Positions 1 to 10,596 of a stretch of DNA of 64,000 nt are shown piece by piece. The notes below the pieces were generated by a model that was given only the letters and a program-made list of their open reading frames with translations, had not been told where the DNA came from and made no database searches. The DNA is from Carnegiea gigantea. Taxonomy: Eukaryota; Streptophyta; Magnoliopsida; Caryophyllales; Cactaceae. The stretch lies in assembly GCA_029747015.1 (NCBI GenBank), contig JAKOGI010000576.1, positions 323,501-387,500 on the forward strand, given 5' to 3'. A program made the position numbers and the translations under genes. Numbering within the stretch: the stretch's first letter is position 1; each line of letters begins with the position of its first letter.

Positions 1-1111
1 TGCTTGCAATGAACACAACCCAAGCTAACTCCACCCTTGTTCTTGCTAAGGAAACTAAGGGAGGAAAGGGAGAGAGTGTAGAAGATAAGAGGAGAGTTGA
101 TAGAGCAAGCACCTTCAAGAGATAATCCAAGAGGAGCCACTCTTGTTGGATACTTGGGCAATCCCCTTAGATCAACTAAGATCACCACCTAATTGAGATA
201 AAGGGACCTAGACACCACTTAAGTTGCCACACTTAAGATATAGACTAGGAATTTTGAGGGGGAGAGTTTCTTTGAGAACTCACAAGCTTATGCATTCAAG
301 TTGGTTCCAAAATGAGGCTGAAGCTGGTTTTTATCAGCTTGTGGCCGAGTTCCCTCTCTTCCTAGGCAGCAAATACAAAGCTAAGTACATATGGGGAAGA
401 GAAACACATCTAATCAGCCACTACTAGTTAGACACCTCACTACCTAGCTTAATCTACCTCATTAGGGGTTATTATGCCTCCCAAATGAGGTGTCAAGCTT
501 ACAAAAGTCCTAGGTTGCAGCAAGATGAGTCATTCAGCAAGTGGGGAAGCAAGTTGACAAGCAAAAAGTCCAAGTAAAACAGCCCTTGTACCGGCTAGCA
601 ACAAACCGGGTAAAGGGATGTTTTGCTTGTCCTTTTGGCTGGATAAAACGTCCACAAGGGGGTGTTTTGGATGGGATTTGAACCCTTGACTTGATAAATA
701 TTTATGTCCCCTTCCATGCTGCAAAATTTCAGAAACAATGGAGTTGAGTTAGTGGGCCAAACATTCCCTTAATTCGGACTGTGCTGATTGGCGCCCTGCA
801 GTGCACTGTCTTCAGTTTTGGGCTTGGTTGGCTGACCAAATGGACTCCAAATGCCTTGCAAAAGGTCTTGTTGGAAAGCTAAGATCCTAAGCTTTAAGGG
901 GGTGGTGCGTGCAGGAAATTTCCCCCTCTATATTTTGCTCCAACAGCGACACAAAACCGGGCCAGAAACTGGACGAACTGGCAGTGCATCTTCTGGTGTG
1001 TTTATGAGTTTTCTGACCAAAGCATGAACTTCTTTGGCCTCCTTGGGGGTTGAATGGGTGTGAGGGTTTGCTGAATGTATGGATGAAGCTTGGGCACGAT
1101 GGTCCCCATCA
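1..1111 (-). repeat. 3' LTR of the CRM-like element
   Basis: It matches 5833-6944 almost base for base and ends CCCCATCA at 1111. Immediately inside it (1112-1121) is the polypurine tract, read on the minus strand as CCGGGGAGGA, which primes plus-strand synthesis. The first 7 bases of the repeat are cut off by the window. The last part of the pol frame (928-1111) lies within this LTR. Confidence 0.95.
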
Positions 1112-4032
1112 TCCTCCCCGGCTTGTTTGGAGTTTGACCTCAAACTTGGCAACTCCTCATCTTCATCATAGTATGGGCTCAAATCAGCCACATTGAAGGT
1201 GGCGGATACCCCATAATCACCGGGAAGGTCGACTTTGTAGGCATTGGGCCCGACCTTCTCCAATATCTCAAACGGGCCATCGGACCTTGGCATGATTTTG
1301 GACTTGCGTTTGCTTGGGAATCTCTCCTTCCGCAAGTGGACCCACACTAAGTCTCCCGGCTGAAAGTGGACCTCCTTCTTGTGCTTATTGGCTTGATGCA
1401 TGGCTTGGGTATTAGCCTTCTCAATCCTTTCCCGGACTTGAGCATGAAGGTCCTTGATCTCTTGGGCTCGTTTTTCAGCCTCCCAACTAAACTTGCTAGG
1501 TGTGGGAATGGGAGTGAGGTCTAAGGGTGTTCTTGGATTGTACCCATAGACCACTTGGAAGGGGGAGAGGTGGGTGGCTTTGCTTGGTGCACGGTTGAAA
1601 GCGAACTCCGCATGAGGTAGGAGTTCATCCCAAGCCTTGATGTTCTTCTTCACAAGCACCCTAAGTAAGGTGCCCAAGGTCCGGTTAGTCACCTCGGTTT
1701 GGCCATCGGTTTGGGGGTGACAAGTGGTACTAAACTTGAGAAGTGTCCCCATCTTTCTCCAAAGTGTGAGCCAAAAGTGACTAAGGAACTTAGTGTCCCT
1801 ATCCGAAACCATGCTCTTGGGAATGCCATGAAATCTCACAATCTCTTTGAAGTAGAGATTGGCTATGTGGGAAGCATCATGAGCGGTGTGGCAAGGAACA
1901 AAGTGGGCCATTTTGAAGAATCGGTCCACCACCACCATGATGGAGTCCTTGCCTCTTTGTGTGCGCGGCAAACCCGTGATGAAATCCAAGCTAATATCTT
2001 CCCATGGGGCTAGTGGTACGGGCAAAGGGGAGTAGAGGCCGTGGGGAAGGACATGGCTTTTGGCCATGTGGCAAGTTGAGCATCTTTTGATGAAATGCTC
2101 CACGTCTCTAGCCATTTTTGGCCAATAGTAGTGCTCCTTGAGCATTGAGCACGTCTTCTCTACCCCAAAGTGGCCGGCTAGAGCACCACCATGCAACTCT
2201 TGGATTAGCAATTCTCTAAACCCGCACTTGGGTATACAAAGTCGTGACCCCTTGAAGAGGAACCCCTTTAGGAGATGGAAGAGGCCGTGGGGATGGGTTG
2301 CACACTTTGCATAGACCTCCTTGAAGTCTTCATCGTTGGTGTACATCCCCTTGACAACCTCAAACCCAAGTACCTTGGATTCAAGGGTAGAGAGCAAGAG
2401 ATACCTTCTTGAAAGTGCATCGGCCCCCTTGTTCATTTGGCCGGATTTATGGTGGATCACAAAATGGAAGGATTGCATAAACTCTACCCACTTGGCATGT
2501 CGTGGGTTGAGCTTATGTTGTCCTTGGATGAACTTCAAAGCTTGGTGATCCGTGTGGAGAATGAACTCTCCTCCAACCAAGTAATGCCGCCAATGTTCTA
2601 GTGCCCTCACAATGGCATAGAACTCCTTGTCATATGTAGAGTACTTCCTCTTGGCATCATTCAACTTTTCACTAAAATATGCAATGGGCCTCTTCTCTTG
2701 TGACAACACAGCCCCTATGCCAACTCCGGAGGCGTCACACTCTACCTCAAAGACTTTGGAAAAGCTAGGTAGTGCAAGAATGGGTGCACTAGTAAGCTTC
2801 TCCTTGATCTCTTCAAAAGCTCGTTGGGCTTGATTACTCCACACAAAGTGCTTGGCCTTGAGGACCTCGGTCATGGGTGCCATGATGGAGCTAAAATCTT
2901 TGACAAACCTCCTATAGAAGGAAGCCAAACCATGGAAGCTCCGGACTTGTTGTATGGAGGTGGGAGTAGGCCACTCATGGATGGCCTTGACCTTGTCTTC
3001 ATCTACATGGATGCCTTGAGCCGAAACCACATAACCCAAGAAGATAACTTGGGGTGTGAAGAAGTGGCATTTCTCAAGATTACCATAGAGCTTCTCTTCG
3101 GCCAAAATGCTCAAGACTTGATGGAGGTGGCTTGCATGCTCTTGTTCATCCCGGCTATACACAAGAATGTCATCGAAATAGACAACAACAAATTTGCCAA
3201 TGACCGCCCTAAGCACCTCATTCATAAGTCTCATGAAGGTGCTTGGTGCATTAGTCAAGCCAAATGGCATAACTAACCACTCATAGAGGCCCCCTTTGGT
3301 CTTGAAAGCCGTCTTCCATTCATCCCCTTCAAAGATGCGAATTTGATAATAGCCACTTCTAAGGTCGATTTTGGAGAAGATAGTGGCTCCATGAAGCTCA
3401 TCAAGCAAGTCTTCCAACCTTGGAATGGGGTACCGGTACTTGATGGTGATCTTGTTGATAGCTCTACTATCAACACACATTCTCATACTCCCATCTTTCT
3501 TGGGCACAAGCAATGCCGGGACGGCACACGGGCTCAAACTCTCACGGATTAACCCCTTGGATAGGAGGTCATCCACTTGTCTTTGAACCTCTTGAGTTTC
3601 TTGAGGGTTCATGCGGTATGCCGGCTTGTTTGGGAGTGTGGCACCGGGAATAAGATCAATCTTGTGTTGGATCAACCTTTTAGGGGGTAGGCCATGGGGT
3701 ATTTCATGTGGGAAGACATGGGAAAAGGTTTTCATGAGGGGTGTGAGTAAAGGGTGGGAAAACTCCTTTACCTTGGCCGGTTCTTGGCCTAAGAGGATCC
3801 ACTCTTTGAAGTCTTCAAATTCATGGAGTTGAGAGTGGAGTAAGGTGGTGAGAAAGACATCCAACTTGGGAGCGTCTTGAGGGTTCTTTTGTGGGCTAGG
3901 CTTAAGGGGAGTGAGGGTGATTTTCTTGTGGTCTTTGGTGAAAGTATAGGTGTTCAAGCGGCCATCATGCATGACTCTCCTATCAAATAACCATGGCCGG
4001 CCCAAGAGGACATGACAAGCATCCATGGGCAC
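928..4032 (-). CDS. pol: Pol polyprotein: end of protease, reverse transcriptase, RNase H, integrase
   Basis: This 1034-codon frame encodes replication enzymes of a Ty3 element. Numbering from 4032: protease tail with LLGRPW at 9-14; reverse transcriptase about 140-320 with KIDLRSGYY at 221-229 and catalytic YFDD at 285-288; RNase H about 425-540 with D433, E470, D495 and D538; integrase zinc site H614/H621/C651/C654; integrase core D683, D744, E780 (D,D-35-E spacing); a GPY/F-like module near 919-945. No chromodomain follows. The last 61 residues are encoded in the 3' LTR. There is no natural start here: 4032 is a GTG codon, and the frame is a direct continuation of gag-protease across one UAA at 4057-4059. 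All catalytic residues I can check are present. Confidence 0.93.
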   Translation of the reverse strand: MPMDACHVLLGRPWLFDRRVMHDGRLNTYTFTKDHKKITLTPLKPSPQKNPQDAPKLDVFLTTLLHSQLHEFEDFKEWILLGQEPAKVKEFSHPLLTPLMKTFSHVFPHEIPHGLPPKRLIQHKIDLIPGATLPNKPAYRMNPQETQEVQRQVDDLLSKGLIRESLSPCAVPALLVPKKDGSMRMCVDSRAINKITIKYRYPIPRLEDLLDELHGATIFSKIDLRSGYYQIRIFEGDEWKTAFKTKGGLYEWLVMPFGLTNAPSTFMRLMNEVLRAVIGKFVVVYFDDILVYSRDEQEHASHLHQVLSILAEEKLYGNLEKCHFFTPQVIFLGYVVSAQGIHVDEDKVKAIHEWPTPTSIQQVRSFHGLASFYRRFVKDFSSIMAPMTEVLKAKHFVWSNQAQRAFEEIKEKLTSAPILALPSFSKVFEVECDASGVGIGAVLSQEKRPIAYFSEKLNDAKRKYSTYDKEFYAIVRALEHWRHYLVGGEFILHTDHQALKFIQGQHKLNPRHAKWVEFMQSFHFVIHHKSGQMNKGADALSRRYLLLSTLESKVLGFEVVKGMYTNDEDFKEVYAKCATHPHGLFHLLKGFLFKGSRLCIPKCGFRELLIQELHGGALAGHFGVEKTCSMLKEHYYWPKMARDVEHFIKRCSTCHMAKSHVLPHGLYSPLPVPLAPWEDISLDFITGLPRTQRGKDSIMVVVDRFFKMAHFVPCHTAHDASHIANLYFKEIVRFHGIPKSMVSDRDTKFLSHFWLTLWRKMGTLLKFSTTCHPQTDGQTEVTNRTLGTLLRVLVKKNIKAWDELLPHAEFAFNRAPSKATHLSPFQVVYGYNPRTPLDLTPIPTPSKFSWEAEKRAQEIKDLHAQVRERIEKANTQAMHQANKHKKEVHFQPGDLVWVHLRKERFPSKRKSKIMPRSDGPFEILEKVGPNAYKVDLPGDYGVSATFNVADLSPYYDEDEELPSLRSNSKQAGEDDGDHRAQASSIHSANPHTHSTPKEAKEVHALVRKLINTPEDALPVRPVSGPVLCRCWSKI

Positions 4033-4056
4033 AATATCACACCAAATTTCATCTTT

Positions 4057-5466
4057 TTAGGTTCTTCCAATGGAAAAGGAAAGTAAACACCGAGTGGTGA
4101 TATGCAAACCCTTACCTTGGTTGAGCCATTGGATGGTGTAAGGACTTGGATGAGGTGTGACCGGGAGCTTGAGCTTGTCCACCATGGTCTTGGAAGCCAC
4201 ATTAGCGCAACTGCCACCATCAATGATGAGTGAACACACTTTTCCACTTACGGTGCATCGAGTGTGAAAAATACTTTCCCGTTGTTCCATTTCTTCATGT
4301 GAAGCAAGCCCACTCAAAGCTCTTCGGATTACTAAGAGCTCTCCTTCATCCGGGCCCTCTTCAACCTCCTCTATGACTTCATTCAAGTACACCCCTTTCT
4401 CATCTTCCTCCTTCTCTACCTCCTCTTCTAGCTCCTCTAGGGAAACTTGATATTCAGCTAGAGAGACCATTCTCTTGTTGGGACACTCGGAAGCATAGTG
4501 TCCAAGGCCTTGGCAACGAAAGCACCGGACTTTGCTAGATGGCTTTGGAGGCGGTTGTTTGGAGGGAGTTTGTGGAGTGGTGTTTTGTGGGGGTTTCGGG
4601 TTCGGAGATGGGAAGGATTTTTGAGGAGTGTATGGAGGCTTTTGGAAGCCATAAGGCCGTGGGGTAGGCTTGGGGATGGGATTCTTGCCTTTGAGTTTCT
4701 TTTGCATTTCAACTTTGTGGGCTAGAGCACTTAGCTCATCAAGAGAGGTGTAGGGATGCAACTCAACAACATGGGCAATTTGCTCATCAAGACCACTCAA
4801 GTATCGAATCAAGGTTTGGGAGTCATCCTCCTTCAAATCACATTTCAAGAGGAGTTGTTCAAAGTCCCTAGTGTACTCTTCTACACTTTTGGAACCTTGT
4901 TTGAGGTGGTGGAGTTTAAGGAAATTATCTTGGAGGTAATGTGGGGGTAAGAATTTGACCTTTAGTTTGGACTTCATCTTCTCCCAAGTCTTAATCTTAC
5001 TTTTCCCCTTTCTTACTCTCTTAGACACAACATTGGACCACCAAATAGATGCATATTTGCGAAGTTTCAAGGCCACTAGCTTTACCTTTTTGCCTTCCGG
5101 GATGTCTTTGTACTCAAAGACTCGCTCCACCGTTTGCAACCAATCGAGGAAGACATCCGGATCAAGTTGTCCTTCAAACTCCGGGATATCAACTTTGAAA
5201 TCTCCATAACCTCGTTCATGTTGCCTTTGATGTCGGCTGGGACGTCTACCTTGCTCTTCTTCGCTTGAATCTCCAAAGGGGTTGCTTCCCTCGGAGTCGT
5301 CCGAGTCCCCATGCTTACTTGAACTTCTAGAGCCCCATTGGTGTCGCCTCTTTTCTTCCATAAGTTGGCCAAGTTGCCGTTGAAGGTACTTGACTCGAGC
5401 CTCAAGTTCGGCTTTCTCCCTATGAGCTTGTTCAGCCACTTGGGAAGGGGTGAGGCTAGCGGACAT
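4057..5466 (-). CDS. gag: Gag-protease polyprotein
   Basis: The open frame begins at 5790, but I place the start at the ATG at 5466 (MSASLTPSQ), because the upstream part reads through the palindromic leader and is low-complexity Pro/His. Counting from that Met: a coiled-coil-like charged stretch about 15-45; an acidic-serine linker; retrotransposon gag (capsid) domain about 92-227 (DIPEFEG, LRKYASIWW, LPPHYLQ); Pro/Lys-rich linker; CCHC zinc knuckle CFRCQGLGHYASEC at about 315-328; acidic stretch; aspartic protease site LIIDGGSCANVAS at about 413-425, with Gly after the catalytic Asp where most retropepsins have Ser or Thr. It ends at UAA 4057-4059, inside the protease region and before its LLGRPW motif, so the stop splits a single protease domain. 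Confidence 0.92.
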   Translation of the reverse strand: MSASLTPSQVAEQAHREKAELEARVKYLQRQLGQLMEEKRRHQWGSRSSSKHGDSDDSEGSNPFGDSSEEEQGRRPSRHQRQHERGYGDFKVDIPEFEGQLDPDVFLDWLQTVERVFEYKDIPEGKKVKLVALKLRKYASIWWSNVVSKRVRKGKSKIKTWEKMKSKLKVKFLPPHYLQDNFLKLHHLKQGSKSVEEYTRDFEQLLLKCDLKEDDSQTLIRYLSGLDEQIAHVVELHPYTSLDELSALAHKVEMQKKLKGKNPIPKPTPRPYGFQKPPYTPQKSFPSPNPKPPQNTTPQTPSKQPPPKPSSKVRCFRCQGLGHYASECPNKRMVSLAEYQVSLEELEEEVEKEEDEKGVYLNEVIEEVEEGPDEGELLVIRRALSGLASHEEMEQRESIFHTRCTVSGKVCSLIIDGGSCANVASKTMVDKLKLPVTPHPSPYTIQWLNQGKGLHITTRCLLSFSIGRT

Positions 5467-5810
5467 GATAGCTTTGTGGTGGAAGCTTAGTGTTTTAGGA
5501 CGGGAAGAGGGAGGCACGGCCGTGTGCAGTGGCACGGGGTGGGCGTGCTCACGGGCTGAGGGTGAATTCTGGGACAGGATATGTGGCACGGTCGTGTGGG
5601 TTGGCACGGGGTGACCGTGCTGGGTCGCTGGAAAATGAAGGTTGCAGATATTGTGTGACACGGTCGTGCTATAGGGGCACGGGGCACCCGTGCTGTGTTT
5701 CTGGTTGTGCACGGCTGAAAATCCGTGGGGGAAGTGTTTGGGATGTTTTTGTGGGTTTTGTGTTTGGGGTGTGTTTGAGGTTGGAAGCAATACTCAAGAG
5801 GGTAGCCTAG
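5467..5810 (-). repeat. Leader with three palindrome-rich repeats
   Basis: Between primer site and gag start, three related segments of about 45 bp recur at a period near 70 bp (5511-5555, 5580-5623, 5653-5697). Each contains GGCACGG and a palindrome of the CACGGTCGTG or CACGGCCGTG type. On the RNA these would form stacked hairpins. A role in packaging, dimerisation or translation is only inference from the position. The open frame through this leader is probably not translated. Confidence 0.7.
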
Positions 5811-5822
5811 GCTCTGATACCA
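5811..5822 (-). other. Primer-binding site, initiator tRNA-Met
   Basis: The minus strand reads TGGTATCAGAGC three bases inside the LTR end. This is the complement of the 3' end of plant initiator tRNA-Met, the usual primer of chromoviruses and copia elements. It fixes the transcription direction as minus and 5826-6944 as the 5' LTR. Confidence 0.93.
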
Positions 5823-5825
5823 AGT

Positions 5826-6944
5826 TGATGTATGCTTGCAATGAACACAACCCAAGCTAACTCCACCCTTGTTCTTGCTAAGGAAACTAAGGGAGGAAAG
5901 GGAGAGAGTGTAGAAGATAAGAGGAGAGTTGATAGAGCAAGCACCTTCAAGAGATAATCCAAGAGGAGCCACTCTTGTTGGATACTTGGGCAATCCCCTT
6001 AGATCAATTAGGAATCACCACCTAATTGAGATAAAGGGACCTAGACACCACTTAAGTTGCCACACTTAAGATATAGACTAGGAATTTTGAGGGGGAGAGT
6101 TTCTTTGAGAACTCACAAACTTATGCATTCAAGTTGGTTCCAAAATGAGGCTCAAGCTGGTTTTTATCAGCTTATGGCCGAGTTCCCTCTCTTCTTAGGC
6201 AGCAAATACAAAGCTAAGTACATATGGGGAAGAGAAACACATCTAATCACCCACTACTAGTTAGACACCTCACTACCTAGCTTAATCTACCTCATTAGGG
6301 TTATTATGCCTCCCAAATGAGGTGTCAAGCTTACAAAAGTCCTAGGTTGCAGCAAGATGAGTCATTCAGCAAGTGGGGAAGCAAGTTGACAAGCAAAAAG
6401 TCCAAGTAAAACAGCCCTTGTACCGGCTAGCAACAAACCGGGTAAAGGGATGTTTTGCTTGTCCTTTTGGCTGGATAAAACGTCCACAAGGGGGTGCTTT
6501 GGATGGGATTTGAACCCTTGACTTGATAAATATTTATGTCCCCTTCCATGCTGCAAAATTTCAGAAACAATGGAGTTGAGTTGGTGGGCCAAACATTCCC
6601 TTAATTCGGACTGTGCTGATTGGCGCCCTGCAGTGCACTGTCTTCAGTTTTGGGCTTGGTTGGCTGACCAAATGGACTCCAAATGCCTTGCAAAAGGTCT
6701 TGTTGGAAAGCTAAGATCCTAAGCTTTAAGGGGGTGGTGCGTGCAGGAAATTTCCCCCTCTATATTTTGCTCCAACAGCGACACAAAACCGGGCCAGAAA
6801 CTGGACGAACTGGGCAGTGCATCTTCTGCTGTGTTTATGAGTTTTCTGACCAAGGCATGAACTTCTTTGGCCTCCTTGGGGGTTGAATGGGTGTGAGGGT
6901 TTGCTGAATGTATGGATGAAGCTTGGGCACGATAGTCCCCATCA
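5826..6944 (-). repeat. 5' LTR of the CRM-like element
   Basis: It is 1119 bp with TGATG...CATCA ends. It should hold the promoter. A candidate TATA (AAATATAGAGG on the minus strand) lies near 6760-6770, about 180 bases from the upstream end. Differences from the 3' LTR are scattered substitutions plus three one-base indels. Confidence 0.95.
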
Positions 6945-7333
6945 GGAACTCCATCTCTCTCTTTACAACATCAAATATTTTCATCAAGAAGACAAGGTAG
7001 AGGTAACAAGAGACTTCTATTCCTCATCTTTATTAGTCCCCTCTCATAAGTCCCTTTGCTTTCGACCCTTTCATCCTTGTCTACAAAATAAGAAACCACA
7101 AACCCACAAGTGTTTTGTCCAAGCCCTCACCCATGACTTTACATCACAAAATCCTAAAGTGAGGCCTAAGAAGTTTGATGGTTCCTTTCCTATGGCTAAG
7201 AAAGTCGATGGAAACCAAAAGAGAGAAAATGTTTATCTCCTTCCTTATAAGAGCCCATCTACGAAAAGCCCCACAAAATTCACCTACAAGAGCTCAAGAA
7301 TTTGAGGACAAATTCTTTTCAACAAGGGGAAGA
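6945..7333 (+). pseudogene. C-terminal pol remnant of an older CRM-like element
   Basis: This is the last internal stretch of an older plus-strand element, cut on the left by the younger insertion. Most of it is frame-disrupted. The end (from about 7281) reads NLRTNSFQQGEDDA, matching [13 protein letters not shown] at the equivalent place in the younger element's pol. It is followed by a purine tract AACAAGGGGAAGA (7321-7333) directly abutting an LTR. As in the younger element, the frame continues into the LTR (to about 7499). Confidence 0.7.
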
Positions 7334-8470
7334 TGATGCACATATAGGGGGTCATGATAAGGGACATGCATATGCGGTACCTAAGTCCAAAGATGCCCAA
7401 GAGGTCCTCAAAGTCATGAGAAATCAACTAGAAGACCAAGTGAGCTACTGTCCTGTTCTATTCAGCACAAACAGTAAATTTCTAACATTAGTTGCCTAAT
7501 TAATGGGTGACTTAAGTCCTTCTTTTTGCCTTAGCATTTTAGTTCAGAAAGTTAGCTTTTCAATAAAGCAAATTTCAAATCATTTAGACTTCATTTGCAC
7601 ATCCAATTCAGCTCTCAAAATTCAGCTATACATGCTGCCCAATTTAGCCATTTCAGTACCCAATTTTGTGGCTCCATTTTCTCTTTCATTAGATGAATTT
7701 TGGAACCTTCAAACCCACTTTTTGAAACTCTCTTGGAGTGTACTGAAAGGCCAGCAAAAGAGTTTCAAGTCAAATCCTTCGTTGAGGTTTCAAAAGCAAG
7801 CAAGTTCAGAAGAGGTACAGTTTGATTGTGGCAGATAGACACTTGTCTTTATCAAGGCCCAACTTTCCAACAGCTGCGAATCTGAGGCTGCAAGAGGTCT
7901 TACCTGAAAATAGACACTTAGGGCTTTCTCCTAACTTTGGAATAAACCCATTTGGGCAAGTATTTTGGAAGATATGCTTGTTTGAAGTTGATGCTGCAGT
8001 TCTGAAAAGTGCTGACAGCTTTTTACTTTTACTTTTGTACTTGCTTACTTTTTGGTCCCCTCCCCTTTCCCATTTGGCCGGTTGTTTTGACCTTGTTTTT
8101 CATTGATTTTTGCTGAATGTTAAGGCCTATATAAGTGAGGAGAACCTCAGCTTGTAACTCACTTTTGGAATATATGAATTGGTTGAGTTTATACTCCCTT
8201 GTGTTTCTCTCTCTCTTGCTTATCTCTAGCTTAACTCACTAGAGTGGTGTTCAAGAGTGCTTCAAGGTTAATTGAGTGGTGATATCTTATCTCTTTTAAC
8301 ATTAAGGGTGAGCCCTAGGCATTCTTGGTGGTGATATCTTGTCCAAGGATCTTAGCCAATTATCTATCTTCTCATACAAGCACAAACCGAAACCTTTATT
8401 CTTCCTCTTTTCCTATCACTACTTAAGATCTCTTCTTTGATCTTCATTTCAAGGTCTTAGAAGTGCATCA
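7334..8470 (+). repeat. 3' LTR of the older CRM-like element
   Basis: The ends are TGATGCA...TGCATCA, a perfect 7-bp inverted pair, length 1137 bp, preceded by a purine tract. A good TATA box, TATATAAG, is at 8128-8135, with a CT-rich leader after it. The 5' LTR of this element is not in the window. The first 166 bp encode the pol tail. Confidence 0.8.
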
Positions 8471-8590
8471 ATAGCCCCCCAGGCTTTAATTGTGTTTTAA
8501 TTATCTTGTTTGGTTATAAGAAAGTATCACAAATAACAACCACCTCTCTTTTTGTTTTTTTTTTTTTTAAAACAAAGCTTATTGCATTAC

Positions 8591-10596
8591 ATTAAATTCA
8601 ATCAAACATAGCATAAACATCAAACACATACTAAACAAATTCCTCTTGTTGTCACACCATTTTCTGTTCATACTTGGCACTTTTCTCGATCTTAAAAACT
8701 TTTTATTTAGGACCTAGTGGTCAATTTCCAATTACTAAACAAAATTCAAATCCAAGACTCCATTAAATTCAATCAAACATCACATAAACATCCAACACAT
8801 ACTATGCAAATTCCCCTTGTTGTCACACCATTTTCTGATCATACTTGATGGAGACCTACCAAGGCAGCATGATTAAGGCCTTCAAGTCAATCAAGGAAGT
8901 CCAAGTTTAGCAGCCAAAGTCCAATAAGTGACCCACATTTTGCTAAGGTCACAAACACAATATCCCGGGTACGAAACAGTGTAGCAACTCGGTTTTGTTT
9001 ATCAAGTTACTTATGCCTCCTTGAGGTTTAAGCCCAATATTTTTGCATATTTTGGTTACCCAAGACGTCCTCTTTCCATGAAATCAAGAATCACTCAAAT
9101 TGGACATCAATTGGTCACTCAAAGCCAAGAACAAATTCTGAAGGACAAAACTGCTGGGTTAATTTCAGCACATATACCCGGTTTTGTTTTTGATATTTCA
9201 TAGCCCAAACGATGCCCAAATTATGTAATTCTTTTTGTATAAGTTAGTTTAGGAAGTCCACAAACAAAGCATGAAAAGAAAGTCCACAAAAAACCAGTGC
9301 ACACGGCCAGAACAAGCCCACAAACCAAAGCTGCCCGGTTTAGTGCCTAAGTAGCCCGGTTTGATTAATCTTTTTGATTAAACATCTAAATGATGGTTTA
9401 AGTCTGGTTTCTTAATTGGGGGGGTTTGTTGACACCTTAAAGTTACCCGCCACACCAGAAAACGCCATCTAGCTACACTAAGCTTGGTGAAATGCATACA
9501 CAAGTGGCGAGCAGAAATCGCTCCAAGTGCACGAATGCTTCTTCACTAAGTAAACCTTCCTAGTTGGGTTTTCTTACACCTCCACCTTGCTTGCTTGATG
9601 CTTAGTAAGCTGGTGACTCACCTAGCAACCAACATGCAAGTGGCATGTGTCCTGACACATGTCACTATACTTCAAAGCTAAGAAAGATACATGTCATCTT
9701 GCTTCAAGGTTAAGGAAGACACCACGGCGTTCTCATTGACTGGCCATCATTTTCTCTCTCTTACATGTGCACAAGATCAGCCAAGGATTAATAAGAACTT
9801 AAGCTAGTGAGTTTAGTTGTTAAACATTTGTATTACTAGACTCATCTTTTGTAATTAGCTTAAGCAAACATGCTTTGTAAACTAGATTAGCTTAAACTAG
9901 TTTAGACGTTTCCTAAGCATGAAGAAACCTCCCTAAGAGGTTCCTTAATGTGGGAGGAAACCTATGGCTGTATATAAGAGCTTCGGCTCCTCATTTTGTA
10001 ATCAATGTTGTTGAATTGAAATCTGAAGTTAAGTTTAACTCCTCAGCATTTGTTATTGCAAATTCCTACTTGCTTATCCTTACTTAGGCCAAGTAAGGTG
10101 GTGATCAAGTGAATTTTAACTCTTATTTAGGTGGTGATTCTGTATCCTAAACTTGGTTAAGGCCCTAGCATTATTCTTTGTGGTGTTTCTGTATCCAAGA
10201 GTGGTGTTTGTTTATCTCCTATCTTTGTATTTGCTTTCGAATTCCCCCTTCAACTCTCTCTTGATTTCAATTTGAATTCTTTGAGTTTACATTCTGTTTG
10301 AGTGTGAGCTTGATCCCGTGAGCATATATATCAATACTTGACACTTTTTTCGATCTCAAAACCTTCGTATCTAGGACCCATTGATCAATTTCCAATGACT
10401 GAACCAAATCCAAATCCAAAACCCCATTAAATTCAATCAAACAACACCTAAACATCCAACACATACTCTGTAAATTCCTCTCGTTATCACGCCATTTTCT
10501 GTTCATACTTTACACTTTTCTTGATCTCAAAACCCTCGTACCTAGGACCTATTGGTCAATTTCCAGTTACTGAATGAAATCCAAATCCAAAACGCC
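8591..10596. repeat. 171-bp tandem repeat, three copies, interrupted
   Basis: Copies start at ATTAAATTCAATCAAACA at 8591, 8762 and 10426. The first period is 171 bp. The second is also 171 bp once the solo LTR and one TSD copy are removed (1664 minus 1493). Copies differ by scattered substitutions. A T-rich run (about 8552-8566) precedes the first copy. This could be a fragment of a satellite array; three copies are too few to say. Confidence 0.8.
8846..10333 (+). mobile_element. Solo LTR inserted in the 171-bp repeat (TSD ATACT)
   Basis: TGATGG...ATATATCA ends, 1488 bp, flanked by ATACT at 8841-8845 and 10334-10338. Removing it restores the tandem repeat exactly. A TATA box TATATAAG lies at 9971-9978, followed by a leader and two short 'gtggtg' segments like those in the LTR at 7334-8470, so it is a plus-oriented LTR of a related Ty3 group. 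No internal domain remains, so it is a product of LTR-LTR recombination. Confidence 0.88.

Larger units (their letters stand above)
1..6944 (-). mobile_element. Ty3/gypsy LTR retrotransposon, CRM/chromovirus-like, nearly complete
   Basis: Read on the minus strand the order is 5' LTR (5826-6944), primer site, leader, gag-protease, RT-RNase H-integrase, purine tract, 3' LTR (1-1111, missing about 7 bases at the window edge). LTR ends are TGATG...CATCA. By eye the LTRs differ at about 15 sites in 1.1 kb, so the insertion is recent. RT before integrase places it in Ty3/gypsy. No chromodomain is visible after integrase, and the pol frame runs into the 3' LTR, a feature described for centromeric CRM elements; the clade assignment is my inference. 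The 5 bases after the right LTR are GGAAC; the matching left flank lies outside the window, so the TSD cannot be tested. Confidence 0.93.

Noticed and set aside
664..690. pol III B-box-like word GGTTCAAATCC (minus strand) in the CRM-like LTR, and again in the 5' LTR
   Set aside because: No A box at the right distance and no cloverleaf; it is part of an LTR.
950..1150. Chromodomain at the end of integrase
   Set aside because: No aromatic cage motif or WKGY-like sequence; the tail is Ser/Pro/Lys-rich.
1699..4247. Several open frames of 70-150 codons opposite or overlapping pol
   Set aside because: They are shadows of the conserved pol frame on the other strand, with no motif of their own.
5467..5790. 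N-terminal 108-residue extension of the gag frame
   Set aside because: It translates the palindromic leader into low-complexity Pro/His/Thr sequence; the internal ATG at 5466 precedes a gag-like start.
8591..10596. Relationship of the 171-bp repeat to primate alpha satellite
   Set aside because: Only the length coincides; the sequence is unrelated and the context is plant.
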